Below, in pieces: positions 1 through 6,490 of a stretch of 14,860 bases of DNA (within the stretch, counting starts at the first letter, position 1; every line of letters begins with the position of its first letter). Origin of the DNA: an uncultured Anaerolineales bacterium (GTDB lineage: Bacteria > Chloroflexota > Anaerolineae > Anaerolineales > Villigracilaceae); NCBI GenBank assembly GCA_937928015.1, contig CALFXA010000243.1:1-14860 (forward strand). Reading direction: 5' to 3'. Under the pieces are notes generated by a model, which was not told where the DNA came from, made no database searches, and worked only from the letters and a program-made list of their open reading frames with translations. The position numbers were made by a program, and so were the translations under genes.

Positions 1-37
1 ATTTTCTCCTACCTATGTTTTGCAAGAAGGGGTCTAA
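1..37 (-). mobile_element. Cassette E, partial (first bases only)
   Basis: This is the start (minus strand) of the cassette after the restriction-modification cassette. Its 37 bases are identical to the first 37 bases of cassette C (5096-5132), including the purine-rich TAGGTAGGAG ribosome-binding stretch. It therefore probably carries a second copy or a relative of the Mrr-type gene, but the gene itself is outside the window. Confidence 0.6.
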
Positions 38-160
38 CGGTTTGCGTTACCTGCGTGTGGGCGGGCGTGGATTCTGTTCGGGAGCAGAAAAAACTCGAAG
101 CGAGGAAAATGCTCGAAAATGCCGCAGAATCCCACACGTCAGGTGCACGCTTTGTTAGGC
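32..160 (-). repeat. attC site of cassette D
   Basis: Outer boxes are GCCTAAC (R'', minus strand, 154-160) and GTTAGAC (R', minus strand, 32-38). The inner arms pair through GCGT, ACCTG and CGTGTGGG, with a single unpaired A between ACCTG and CGTGTGGG on the R'' arm. The centre (about 66-128) is variable and holds a secondary CAGAAT/ATTCTG pairing. The stem carries TGTGGG where the other three sites have CTGGGG, with compensating changes on both arms, so the structure is conserved rather than the sequence. Confidence 0.9.
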
Positions 161-212
161 GTTTTTTTGTTTAACCATAACGCCGATTATAAACCTAGAA
201 CATAATTTTTCT

Positions 213-258
213 GTGCTAACTTTGGTATGTAGAACTAAAGTTAGCACTATTTTATACT
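213..258 (+). promoter_or_regulatory. Control-protein operator and promoter of the C-R operon
   Basis: A perfect 11-bp inverted repeat, GTGCTAACTTT (213-223) and AAAGTTAGCAC (237-247), is followed by a -10-like TATACT (253-258). A weak -35 candidate, TAGAAC, lies 17 bp upstream at 230-235. The downstream half-site therefore sits between -35 and -10, where binding would repress, while the upstream half-site lies just before -35. The 14-mer ACTAAAGTTAGCAC (234-247) recurs exactly, inverted, in front of the methyltransferase gene. Binding by the HTH protein at 280-495 is inferred from known controller-protein systems. Confidence 0.75.
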
Positions 259-279
259 CTTTACACTTTCAGGTGAATC

Positions 280-495
280 ATGAGTAAAACAATTATGGAA
301 AAGTTTGGTCAAAAAGTGAGAGATGAAAGACTGAAACAAAATCTTTCACAGGAAGAACTTGCCGCTAAAGCGGGTGTTCATCGCACTTATATTGGAATGA
401 TTGAACGGGCAGAAAAAAATATAACGTTGGGGAATATGGAAAAGTTAGCAAAAGCACTAAACATCAAACTTTCGGAGTTGATAACAGACCTATGA
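280..495 (+). CDS. XRE-family HTH controller protein of the restriction-modification system
   Basis: This 71-residue protein consists almost entirely of one helix-turn-helix domain (residues about 8-66). It has the XRE/Cro hallmarks LSQEELAAKAG for the first helix, then HRTYIGMIERAEKNITL across the recognition helix and turn, and LAKALNI near the end. Its size and position match controller (C) proteins of Type II restriction-modification systems, which bind an operator before their own gene, delay endonuclease synthesis and tune methyltransferase expression. AGGTGA at 271-276 is a well-placed ribosome binding site. The last codons overlap the endonuclease start by four bases (ATGA at 492-495), implying translational coupling. 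It reads against the cassette-array polarity, which its own promoter allows. The HTH call is firm; the controller role rests on context and the shared operator. Confidence 0.9.
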   Translation: MSKTIMEKFGQKVRDERLKQNLSQEELAAKAGVHRTYIGMIERAEKNITLGNMEKLAKALNIKLSELITDL

Positions 496-1646
496 TTACA
501 AACACGCCACAAAATGAATTTTGGTTTCACGTTGCAGACCAAACGGATATTCCAATAGCAGGTGAAGTAGATAAATCTCTTGACCTTGATAAACTTGCTA
601 AATTATTCAAAGATTTTTCTGAAAATCGTGATAAAGAAAAGTTTTTGTTTTCTGCTATTAATTCTGACATTGACCTGATTGATATATTAAGAACGCTGGT
701 CGGGGTTTCTGATAAACGCATGTATTTAGAATTGAGTTACTTGTTTGCAAAAACAAAATCAAAATCATCTCCTGAAAAGAATGTTTTAGGAGGTAGTTTT
801 TATGAGTTAAATAAACACCCATTAGATTATTTCAAGAATCTCGTCAAATCTAGTAATCGAGAATTAGCAAGTGAATCGGCAAATCTGATTGCAAAATATT
901 TAATAGATAAGGGACTTGTAGGTATAGTAAATGCCATGTCAAAACTATCTAATCAGGAAATAGAAATCTTGATAGAGAAACTTGTTTTGACAAAAGAAGT
1001 CCAGCAAGCAGAAGCAAAACGCAGAGGTCATGGTGCAGAATTTGAATTAGCGAAACTGCTTCATTCTTTAGGGTGCAAAATCTTTCCAGAAGAAAGATAT
1101 ACAAAATCAATCGGGGCTAGAGACCCTAATGTTGATTCGCAGACTTTTGAGATTATGAAAAAAGAAAAAGGAAAAACGTGGAGTTTTGACTTAATTATTA
1201 CTGATAACGGAACGCCCAGAGTTTTTATTCAATCTCTTATTCACACATCAGACCCAGGGCAATACGGAGTTAATAAAAGTGATGAAACAGTTCAAATAAA
1301 AAGAGACTTAAATAACCATAACTCAAAAGGTGGTGTAAAAAAAGAATTATGGGGATTGGTAGATGGAGTAGGTTTTTCTGAAAATAAAAGAGATACCATT
1401 GATAAGATGCTTACTGAATTTGATTGCTTTATTCAGATGAAAACTTTGTATAAGGCTGGTTTGCAACTTCACAAACTTGGAATGGTAAAAATTAAGGCGA
1501 TTCTTTTTGACGAATCGGTTTATACGCCAGAAATGATAAAAGCCTTATTTGTAAAATATGGTTCTGCTGACATAAAACTTTTGTCGAAAAACGAAAAAAT
1601 TGAAGGCGTTGCAATACGAGCAGGTTCAGCAATTTTGATTGTCTAA
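492..1646 (+). CDS. Putative Type II restriction endonuclease
   Basis: A 384-residue protein translationally coupled to the controller gene and convergent with a DNA methyltransferase whose stop codon overlaps its own by two bases near 1644. The N-terminal half is charged and helical. A likely catalytic core begins near residue 178 with GHGAEFELAKLL (E183 a candidate helix acid), followed by SFDLIITDNG (D233) and a strand RVFIQS (244-248). This is compatible with a divergent PD-(D/E)XK fold, but I see no canonical ExK triad and do not recognise the family or the recognition sequence. No signal peptide or membrane segment is visible. The role as the endonuclease partner is inferred mainly from the controller-endonuclease-methylase arrangement. 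Codon usage is AT-rich, unlike the chromosomal genes to the right. Confidence 0.75.
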   Translation: MITNTPQNEFWFHVADQTDIPIAGEVDKSLDLDKLAKLFKDFSENRDKEKFLFSAINSDIDLIDILRTLVGVSDKRMYLELSYLFAKTKSKSSPEKNVLGGSFYELNKHPLDYFKNLVKSSNRELASESANLIAKYLIDKGLVGIVNAMSKLSNQEIEILIEKLVLTKEVQQAEAKRRGHGAEFELAKLLHSLGCKIFPEERYTKSIGARDPNVDSQTFEIMKKEKGKTWSFDLIITDNGTPRVFIQSLIHTSDPGQYGVNKSDETVQIKRDLNNHNSKGGVKKELWGLVDGVGFSENKRDTIDKMLTEFDCFIQMKTLYKAGLQLHKLGMVKIKAILFDESVYTPEMIKALFVKYGSADIKLLSKNEKIEGVAIRAGSAILIV

Positions 1647-4138
1647 ACTCGATACAAATCTTCAACGGCAATATCAATTTGACGTAACCATTTATCTATG
1701 TCGCCTGATTTATGCCCTTCATAACAAGAAAGGCTAATTTGTTGGTGAAGTTTATTGTTCTTGTCGAATTTTGGCAACTTAATGTTATTGATTGTGCTTG
1801 GCGAAATTTGAATATTTACGACAAAACTATTTATCACCTTTCTTATTTCTGTTGCGCTCAATAATCCACATAAATAATATGCTTCATCTTTGTTATCAAG
1901 CCCAATGAAAATAACCTTTTCATTGGGTATTGAATTTTTTATACCAAGAAACTTGTCATCAACGGACTCGATTACGCAAGGGGTAAATTCTTTGGCTATG
2001 TATCTCCATGCAACTTTATAGGGTTGAAATGTATATTCTCCAATTCTTTGAAGTGTGTAATAGTTTGCGAGATGAATGTTCCTGTCAAAACTTGTAAATC
2101 CTTTTCTGTTCTCCAAGTCAGTTTTGAATGTCTCAAAATATTTTTTAGTTAAAGGAAATTCATTTAGTTTTTCGGCATTTACAGGATACATTTTTGTTTC
2201 TTTGGTGTGGGGAAGTAGTATATATTTGGAATACTCAAATTTCCAAAATGACAAATCACTACCAGTAATAAACGGGTAAACAAAATCTTTTTCTATTTCA
2301 GACGAGATTGTTTCAACCTTGTTTTTTGCTCTTTCTGTAATATTGCTTACCTGAACGCTTCCAATACTCTTTTCACTAACAATGTTTAACCAGAAAATAG
2401 CATTTGCTCCACCAGTAAATACTCCTGTTCGGGCTGTGTATTCTGGCGTTCCAAGAAATTTTTCTAAATTGTTTTCGTCTTTCCTGTTTGGAGTCATCCA
2501 GCCAGATGTTTTGTCTGTTTTGTCAACGGGCAAGGCAATTTTCTCAACAAGGTCAAACGAGCCTAATATGTTTTTTATACTTTCAAATTCTCCAAAAGTT
2601 TTCTTTCCTTTCGGAATCCATTCTGTAAAATTTACTGGATAATTCCACGTCTTATCTTTGGCTAAAAAGAGAATAACGCTTTTATTGTTTACTCCATTGA
2701 AAGGAGAAAACTTTGTTAAATCATGGACAGAATAAGGATGTAAAAATGTTTGCGTTTTCGGCAAATAAAATTTTCTAAATCCTGCGCCTTGTTTGGATGA
2801 TTTGAAAAGAGATTCTTTTAGTATGAAACCCAATCGTCCGCTGTTACTCAAATGATTGTCAACAGCGACATAAGTTATCAAAGCAGATATATCTTCTTTG
2901 ATAAAAACAGAACTCAAGCCTTTGTAATCAAACAATTCGTAATATTGCCAAGTTTTTTCTGTTTCTTTTTTGTAATCTTTTGGCAAATATTCCCAGTTGA
3001 CCCACGGCGGATTTCCCAATAAATAATCAATATTTTGGAGCGTTAAAAGTGCCAGCCTATCTAAAAATTCTATTTTCTCCTGAACTGAAAGTTTATTAAT
3101 TTGATGATAGACTTTTTGAGTAGTCGAAGATAATACAGATAAATTATTTAGAATTATTGCTTGATACAAAGCCTTTATATCTGACAAATTGTATTCAGCA
3201 GTTGGAATGTCAATAACTTCTTTTCCGATTGTTATTTGAAAATCAGATGAAACAAAATCAAATAATGTAGGCGTTTCATTTTTATATTTTGGATGCTTTA
3301 GAACGTCAGTATTAAAAAACGGTAAAAGAAAATCATCCTTTGGCAATTCGTTCAGGAATAATATGTAATTCGTTTTTGCCGCTAAAACAGCCAATGGATT
3401 TATGTCAATTCCAAAAATGTTTTTGAGCAGTTGTTTTTGATAATTGGGATATAAACGTAATAGGCTAAACAAAAATGTTCCTGAACCGCAAGTAGGGTCT
3501 AAATACAATTTGCTTTGTGGGAAATTGTCACCTTCTGTTAGTTTGCCTATCGTAAATTCGGCTAACCAATCTGGAGTATAAAATTCTCCCATGCTATGGC
3601 GCAGTTCTCTTGGGAACAAGTTTTCATAAATAACCTTGATAAAGTCAAAATTATTTTCTATTCTTTCATTGTCGTGTACTGCTTCCAATAAATTCAGCAG
3701 ACTCAACTTAATATCGTTAATGTCGAAAACAAAATTGTAGTATTGCGGGGAGTTGTAATTCAGTAGGTAATTCTTTATGAAATAATCGCCAGTGATGATA
3801 CTTTCCATCAACTCTTTTGAAGGCTCTCCGCCATTTATCTTTTTGTATGAAATAAACTTAAGTAGTATTGAGTAGTAGATTTCCAAAGCAAAAACAAACA
3901 AGAAAAGAGAATCTTTGTCTGTTATTTCAATGCCATAATTTTGTTTGACTTCATTTGTGTTTATTTTTCGTTGCGTGTCCAATTCCCCATGTAAAAAAAT
4001 AAAAACTGATTTCCAAGCCAGATAGTATTTTTGATAAGACTCATTCTTCAAGATTGAGCAATAGATTCCTGAAACAATATTTCGAGATAAAGATTTTTCA
4101 TCTGAAAAATCGGTCAATTTATTCAATAAACGATTCAT
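1643..4138 (-). CDS. N6-adenine DNA methyltransferase with C-terminal specificity region (Eco57I-like)
   Basis: This 831-residue protein transfers a methyl group from S-adenosylmethionine to adenine in DNA, protecting host sites from the cassette's endonuclease. GEFYTP (184-189) is the usual lead-in of Eco57I/Type I-like methylases. Motif I is DPTCGSG (214-220, cofactor binding), followed by GIDINP (243-248), and the catalytic motif IV NPPW is at 376-379. The motif order with a long C-terminal part containing ITGSDLSFWKF is that of gamma-class enzymes, with target recognition at the C-terminus. The length is large for a stand-alone Type II methylase but I see no nuclease motif, so a fused restriction-methylase is less likely. 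The start has AGGA seven bases upstream. A half-operator identical to that of the controller gene lies 13 bases before the ATG. Confidence 0.93.
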   Translation of the reverse strand: MNRLLNKLTDFSDEKSLSRNIVSGIYCSILKNESYQKYYLAWKSVFIFLHGELDTQRKINTNEVKQNYGIEITDKDSLFLFVFALEIYYSILLKFISYKKINGGEPSKELMESIITGDYFIKNYLLNYNSPQYYNFVFDINDIKLSLLNLLEAVHDNERIENNFDFIKVIYENLFPRELRHSMGEFYTPDWLAEFTIGKLTEGDNFPQSKLYLDPTCGSGTFLFSLLRLYPNYQKQLLKNIFGIDINPLAVLAAKTNYILFLNELPKDDFLLPFFNTDVLKHPKYKNETPTLFDFVSSDFQITIGKEVIDIPTAEYNLSDIKALYQAIILNNLSVLSSTTQKVYHQINKLSVQEKIEFLDRLALLTLQNIDYLLGNPPWVNWEYLPKDYKKETEKTWQYYELFDYKGLSSVFIKEDISALITYVAVDNHLSNSGRLGFILKESLFKSSKQGAGFRKFYLPKTQTFLHPYSVHDLTKFSPFNGVNNKSVILFLAKDKTWNYPVNFTEWIPKGKKTFGEFESIKNILGSFDLVEKIALPVDKTDKTSGWMTPNRKDENNLEKFLGTPEYTARTGVFTGGANAIFWLNIVSEKSIGSVQVSNITERAKNKVETISSEIEKDFVYPFITGSDLSFWKFEYSKYILLPHTKETKMYPVNAEKLNEFPLTKKYFETFKTDLENRKGFTSFDRNIHLANYYTLQRIGEYTFQPYKVAWRYIAKEFTPCVIESVDDKFLGIKNSIPNEKVIFIGLDNKDEAYYLCGLLSATEIRKVINSFVVNIQISPSTINNIKLPKFDKNNKLHQQISLSCYEGHKSGDIDKWLRQIDIAVEDLYRV

Positions 4139-4151
4139 TATTTATCCTATC

Positions 4152-4188
4152 GTGCTAACTTTAGTATACATTTGCTTTTGGGATTATA
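4152..4188 (-). promoter_or_regulatory. Methyltransferase promoter with controller half-operator
   Basis: Read on the minus strand, a perfect TATAAT (4183-4188) is followed by TATACT (4163-4168) and then by ACTAAAGTTAGCAC (4152-4165), the exact 14-mer found in the controller promoter. If transcription starts from TATAAT (about 4176), the operator lies in the leader; if from TATACT, it overlaps the -10. In either case binding would be expected to repress. Which -10 is used cannot be told from sequence, and no good -35 is visible. Confidence 0.65.
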
Positions 4189-4270
4189 CACGGAAAATGA
4201 GCATTTGAACTAAATTATATTTAGGGTTGGGGAATTTCAAAAAAAGAGGATTACAGGATGCAAGGCAAAC

Positions 4271-4399
4271 GCCTAACGGCATGCGTTACCTGCGCTGGGG
4301 CGGGGGTGGATAAGGCTTGAGAGTAGGATTCTGCTGAGGTGTAGAAAAAGCCTAAAAATGGCGCAGAATCCCCAGCGTCAGGTGCACGCTTTGTTAGAC
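4271..4399 (-). repeat. attC site of cassette C
   Basis: Minus-strand boxes are GTCTAAC (4393-4399) and GTTAGGC (4271-4277). Inner arms pair through GCGT, ACCTG and CGCTGGGG, with an unpaired A on the R'' arm. The Mrr-type gene's TAA stop (4394-4396) is made from the R'' box itself, the classic close fit between cassette gene and attC. The central loop (about 4305-4368) contains ATTCTGC/GCAGAAT pairing. Confidence 0.92.
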
Positions 4400-5132
4400 C
4401 CCGCTTTGTTGAGGAGGACTCTTTTGCTTTTTAGATTTCTGCCACATTTCTATAAACTTGTTTCCATCGTATAAAGACATAGGTTTTCCTTTTGCCCATT
4501 CGATAGCCTGCGGAGTAAAACCACTCGTGGCAATAATTGTACCGTGAGCGGCTTTTTCATGGTGCATAGTTCCGTAAAACTCTCTTATGATTGGCTCTCC
4601 AACTGGCTTGCGCCAGCGTTTACACTGAACAACCATAGTTTTACCATCTTTCGATTTGACTACAACATCTACGCCGTGGTCGCCACTTGCGCCAGTTTTG
4701 CGTGCCTGAAAACCACGCGCCCTATAAAGTTCAGCTGTCATTTCTTCAAACTCGCCAGGGGGCAAGTCAAGCAAATCTTTTGCTGACATTCCCAATGCTT
4801 TCTTTCGCAATTGACCTGACTTGAAATAATTCCAAATAAACCAAACTGCAATTAATACAAAGCCAGTTACAAAAAATAAAATCGTGCTTAAAGGTTCGGG
4901 AATCATCAAAGAGGGAAGCGGCTCTGGAGCAAAAAATAGAATTACTCGAATAACCGCCCAAAGTACCCAAACATAAATCATATTTCGCAAACCGCTTTTT
5001 CTATTTTGAAGCGGCGCAAGAATTAACACAAACCAAAAATCGAACACAATATCGAAAACGTAAAAAAGCATATTCATCAACGAAAGCATTTCTTGATTTT
5101 CTCCTACCTATGTTTTGCAAGAAGGGGTCTAA
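4277..5132 (-). mobile_element. Cassette C: membrane-anchored Mrr-type nuclease cassette
   Basis: An 856-bp cassette of conventional size and orientation, with one gene filling it from 43 bases after the cassette start to a stop inside the attC R'' box. No convincing promoter is visible in its short 5' leader, so it may depend on read-through from upstream cassettes. Confidence 0.88.
4394..5089 (-). CDS. Membrane-anchored Mrr-like restriction endonuclease
   Basis: A 231-residue protein with an N-terminal membrane module and a C-terminal Mrr-type nuclease domain. Three hydrophobic segments are visible at about residues 8-25, 37-53 and 67-88, followed by a basic stretch (KSGQLRKK). The nuclease domain (about 103-220) opens with LPPGEFEEMTAELYRARGF (helix with E116/E120), then GDHGVDVVV (catalytic D141) and VVQCKRW (Q155-x-K157), the D...QxK form of the PD-(D/E)XK site used by Mrr enzymes. 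GTIIATSGFTPQAIEWAK (183-200) is also typical. Mrr-type enzymes cut DNA, often modified DNA; membrane tethering suggests action on incoming DNA, which is inference. The ribosome binding site TAGGTAGGAG lies about 11 bases before the ATG; a start at Met5 or Met7 is possible. Confidence 0.88.
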   Translation of the reverse strand: MLSLMNMLFYVFDIVFDFWFVLILAPLQNRKSGLRNMIYVWVLWAVIRVILFFAPEPLPSLMIPEPLSTILFFVTGFVLIAVWFIWNYFKSGQLRKKALGMSAKDLLDLPPGEFEEMTAELYRARGFQARKTGASGDHGVDVVVKSKDGKTMVVQCKRWRKPVGEPIIREFYGTMHHEKAAHGTIIATSGFTPQAIEWAKGKPMSLYDGNKFIEMWQKSKKQKSPPQQSGV

Positions 5133-5256
5133 CGGTTTGCGTTACCTGCGCTGGGGCGGGGACGGCGAAGCCGTCCAACCAGAAAAATGATAAGGCGTAG
5201 AAAACTGCTTGAGATTGCCGCAGAATCCCCAGCGTCAGGTGCACGCTTTGTTAGTG
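5127..5256 (-). repeat. attC site of cassette B
   Basis: Minus-strand boxes are CACTAAC (5250-5256) and GTTAGAC (5127-5133). The R'' box starts with C where a purine is usual, and it is perfectly complementary to the start of the same cassette at 5851, so the deviation belongs to the cassette. The central part includes a perfect hairpin, GGACGGC-GAA-GCCGTCC type (5160-5176). It differs from the next site (5846-5975) at only a few positions, all in the centre, apart from the cassette-specific outer boxes. Confidence 0.92.
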
Positions 5257-5851
5257 TGCCCGACTTTTGCAAGACTCGCTGGCTAAAAAAACAGAACACC
5301 GCCTTAATTGACTTGATTTTACACGCGCCGTAATTTTTTACAAGCCCGACTTTGCCATTGAAAACGAAACTGATTTACCAAAACGCCGAAGCCGAGAACT
5401 TGCAGAACCTTTGCTAAAAACTGACTTTGCCAAAAAACAAACTTGCCAGAAAAAAATGAACCTGGCGAAAAAGCCTGAACCAAACTTGCCAAAACTTTTG
5501 CTAAAAACCTTGAAGCCAATTTTGAAAACCTGACTTTGCCAAAATGAGCGCAAGCCAGAAAAAACAAACTTTGACAAATGAAACGGCTTGCTTGCCAAAA
5601 CTTTGCCTGAAAACCATGAAGCCGATTTTGAAAACCTGAGTAAATTTGAAACGAAACTTATTGAACCAAAACCATGAGCCGATTTTCAAGAAACAAAAAC
5701 TTGGAAAATAACCACCGCTAAAAATGCCTGACTTTATTGAACCTGAAAACTTGCTAAAAACCAAAACCCTGATTTGCAAGACTCAAACCCGACTTGACCA
5801 AAACATAATTTTGAAAAGACACCCAAAGGTTTTCCCGACAGGGCACACTAA
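5133..5851 (-). mobile_element. Cassette B: ORF-less cassette made of degenerate repeats
   Basis: A 719-bp cassette with no convincing gene. About 590 bases (5257-5845) are strongly strand-biased: A- and C-rich and G-poor on the plus strand. They are built from recurring CTTGCCAAAACTTTGC- and GAAGCCGATTTTGAAAACC-like words. Open frames exist on the minus strand (5319-5567, 5338-5598, 5501-5779), but they overlap one another in different frames, are dominated by Phe, Ser, Lys and Gly, and lack ribosome binding sites. The cassette may specify an RNA or simply be a decayed or repetitive passenger. Confidence 0.8.
5485..5639. repeat. Direct repeats inside cassette B (49-bp unit, 106-bp offset)
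   Basis: The 49 bases at 5485-5533 and 5591-5639 match at 44 positions. Both begin CTTGCCAAAACTTT and end GATTTTGAAAACCTGA or a one-base variant of it. More degenerate relatives occur near 5396-5436, 5670-5695 and 5740-5765. This is an internally duplicated, low-complexity stretch, not a CRISPR array: spacing is irregular and the units are not palindromic. Confidence 0.8.
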
Positions 5852-5975
5852 CGGTTTGCGTTACCTGCGCTGGGGCGGGGACGGCGAAGCCGTCCAACCA
5901 GAAAAATGCTAAGGCGTAGAAAACTGCTTGGGATTTGCGCAGAATCCCCAGCGTCAGGTGCACGCTTTGTTAGGT
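5846..5975 (-). repeat. attC site of cassette A
   Basis: Minus-strand boxes are ACCTAAC (5969-5975) and GTTAGTG (5846-5852). Inner stem and central GGACGGC/GCCGTCC hairpin (5879-5895) are as in the site at 5127-5256. On the R'' arm an extra A follows ACCTG and an extra C precedes it relative to the partner arm, the same geometry as the extrahelical bases I recall from the class 1 integron aadA attC. The PIN-protein gene ends 12 bases before it. Confidence 0.92.
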
Positions 5976-5987
5976 GGCGTTTTTGCT

Positions 5988-6476
5988 TTAAAACATTTTC
6001 TTTTGATTTGGTGCTTGCGGAACTTCACGAACATCTACAAAATCTGTACCAAAAGCAATAACGCCTTTGTCATGACTGTAAATACATTCAACACCATTCG
6101 CAATTGCAGTTGCCACAATCATTCTATCTGCTTTTAGTTCTTGGCGTGTTTTTCCCAATGCGCTTAATTCATTCATTAACCTTTTGTCGTTTTGCTTCGC
6201 TCTCCAAATTTTGGCGTAATGCGCCGCTGCTACAATATCAAAATCTGCAACTATAAAATCTCGCTCAATAAGATTTGATGTGATTTGATATGTTTCTGGA
6301 GGCATTCTAATCAAGAATTCTCCCACTACAATAGATGGGACAAGTAATTTTTTGTCTGATTTATCTAGTCTTTCAAATAGGGCTTTAGAACGATAAATCA
6401 TATCTTCTTGACCAGACTCTGCTTCTTCTTTTATCGCCCAGATTAGAATTTGTGTATCAACGCAGACTATAGACAT
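5988..6476 (-). CDS. PIN-domain (VapC-like) ribonuclease
   Basis: A 162-residue PIN-fold protein. The acidic active-site residues are visible: D7 in VDTQILIWA, E53 in VVGEFLIR, D117 in KADRMIVATAIANG and D136 in YSHDKG, the spacing of metal-dependent PIN ribonucleases. VapC toxins of this fold cleave tRNA or rRNA and are neutralised by a partner protein encoded next to them. It is slightly longer than typical VapC (about 130-140 residues), with extra residues around 18-45. A good GGGAG ribosome binding site (6484-6488) lies between the upstream gene's stop and this ATG. The partner gene is three times larger than a usual VapB, so this may be an unusual toxin-antitoxin pair or a different PIN-based system; the nuclease fold itself is clear. 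Confidence 0.88.
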   Translation of the reverse strand: MSIVCVDTQILIWAIKEEAESGQEDMIYRSKALFERLDKSDKKLLVPSIVVGEFLIRMPPETYQITSNLIERDFIVADFDIVAAAHYAKIWRAKQNDKRLMNELSALGKTRQELKADRMIVATAIANGVECIYSHDKGVIAFGTDFVDVREVPQAPNQKKMF

Positions 6477-6490
6477 TTTTCAACTCCCGC

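Larger units (their letters stand above)
38..4276 (-). mobile_element. Cassette D: complete restriction-modification cassette, 4.24 kb
   Basis: It is bounded by attC crossover points at 37/38 and 4276/4277. It contains three genes: a control protein and endonuclease on the plus strand, and a methyltransferase on the minus strand. Most integron cassettes carry one gene and are well under 1.5 kb, so this is unusually large. The genes bring their own promoters and operators, so expression need not depend on an upstream integron promoter. Confidence 0.85.

Noticed and set aside
5319..5779. Minus-strand open frames in cassette B (82, 86 and 92 codons)
   Set aside because: They overlap in different frames, have low-complexity Phe/Ser/Lys/Gly-rich products that reflect the repeats, and lack ribosome binding sites or a leaderless promoter.
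32..5975. The four ~130-bp repeats as insertion-sequence ends, MITEs or CRISPR repeats
   Set aside because: They are unequally spaced by genes, lack transposase and target-site duplications, and show cassette-end complementarity and attC-type unpaired bases, which those elements do not.
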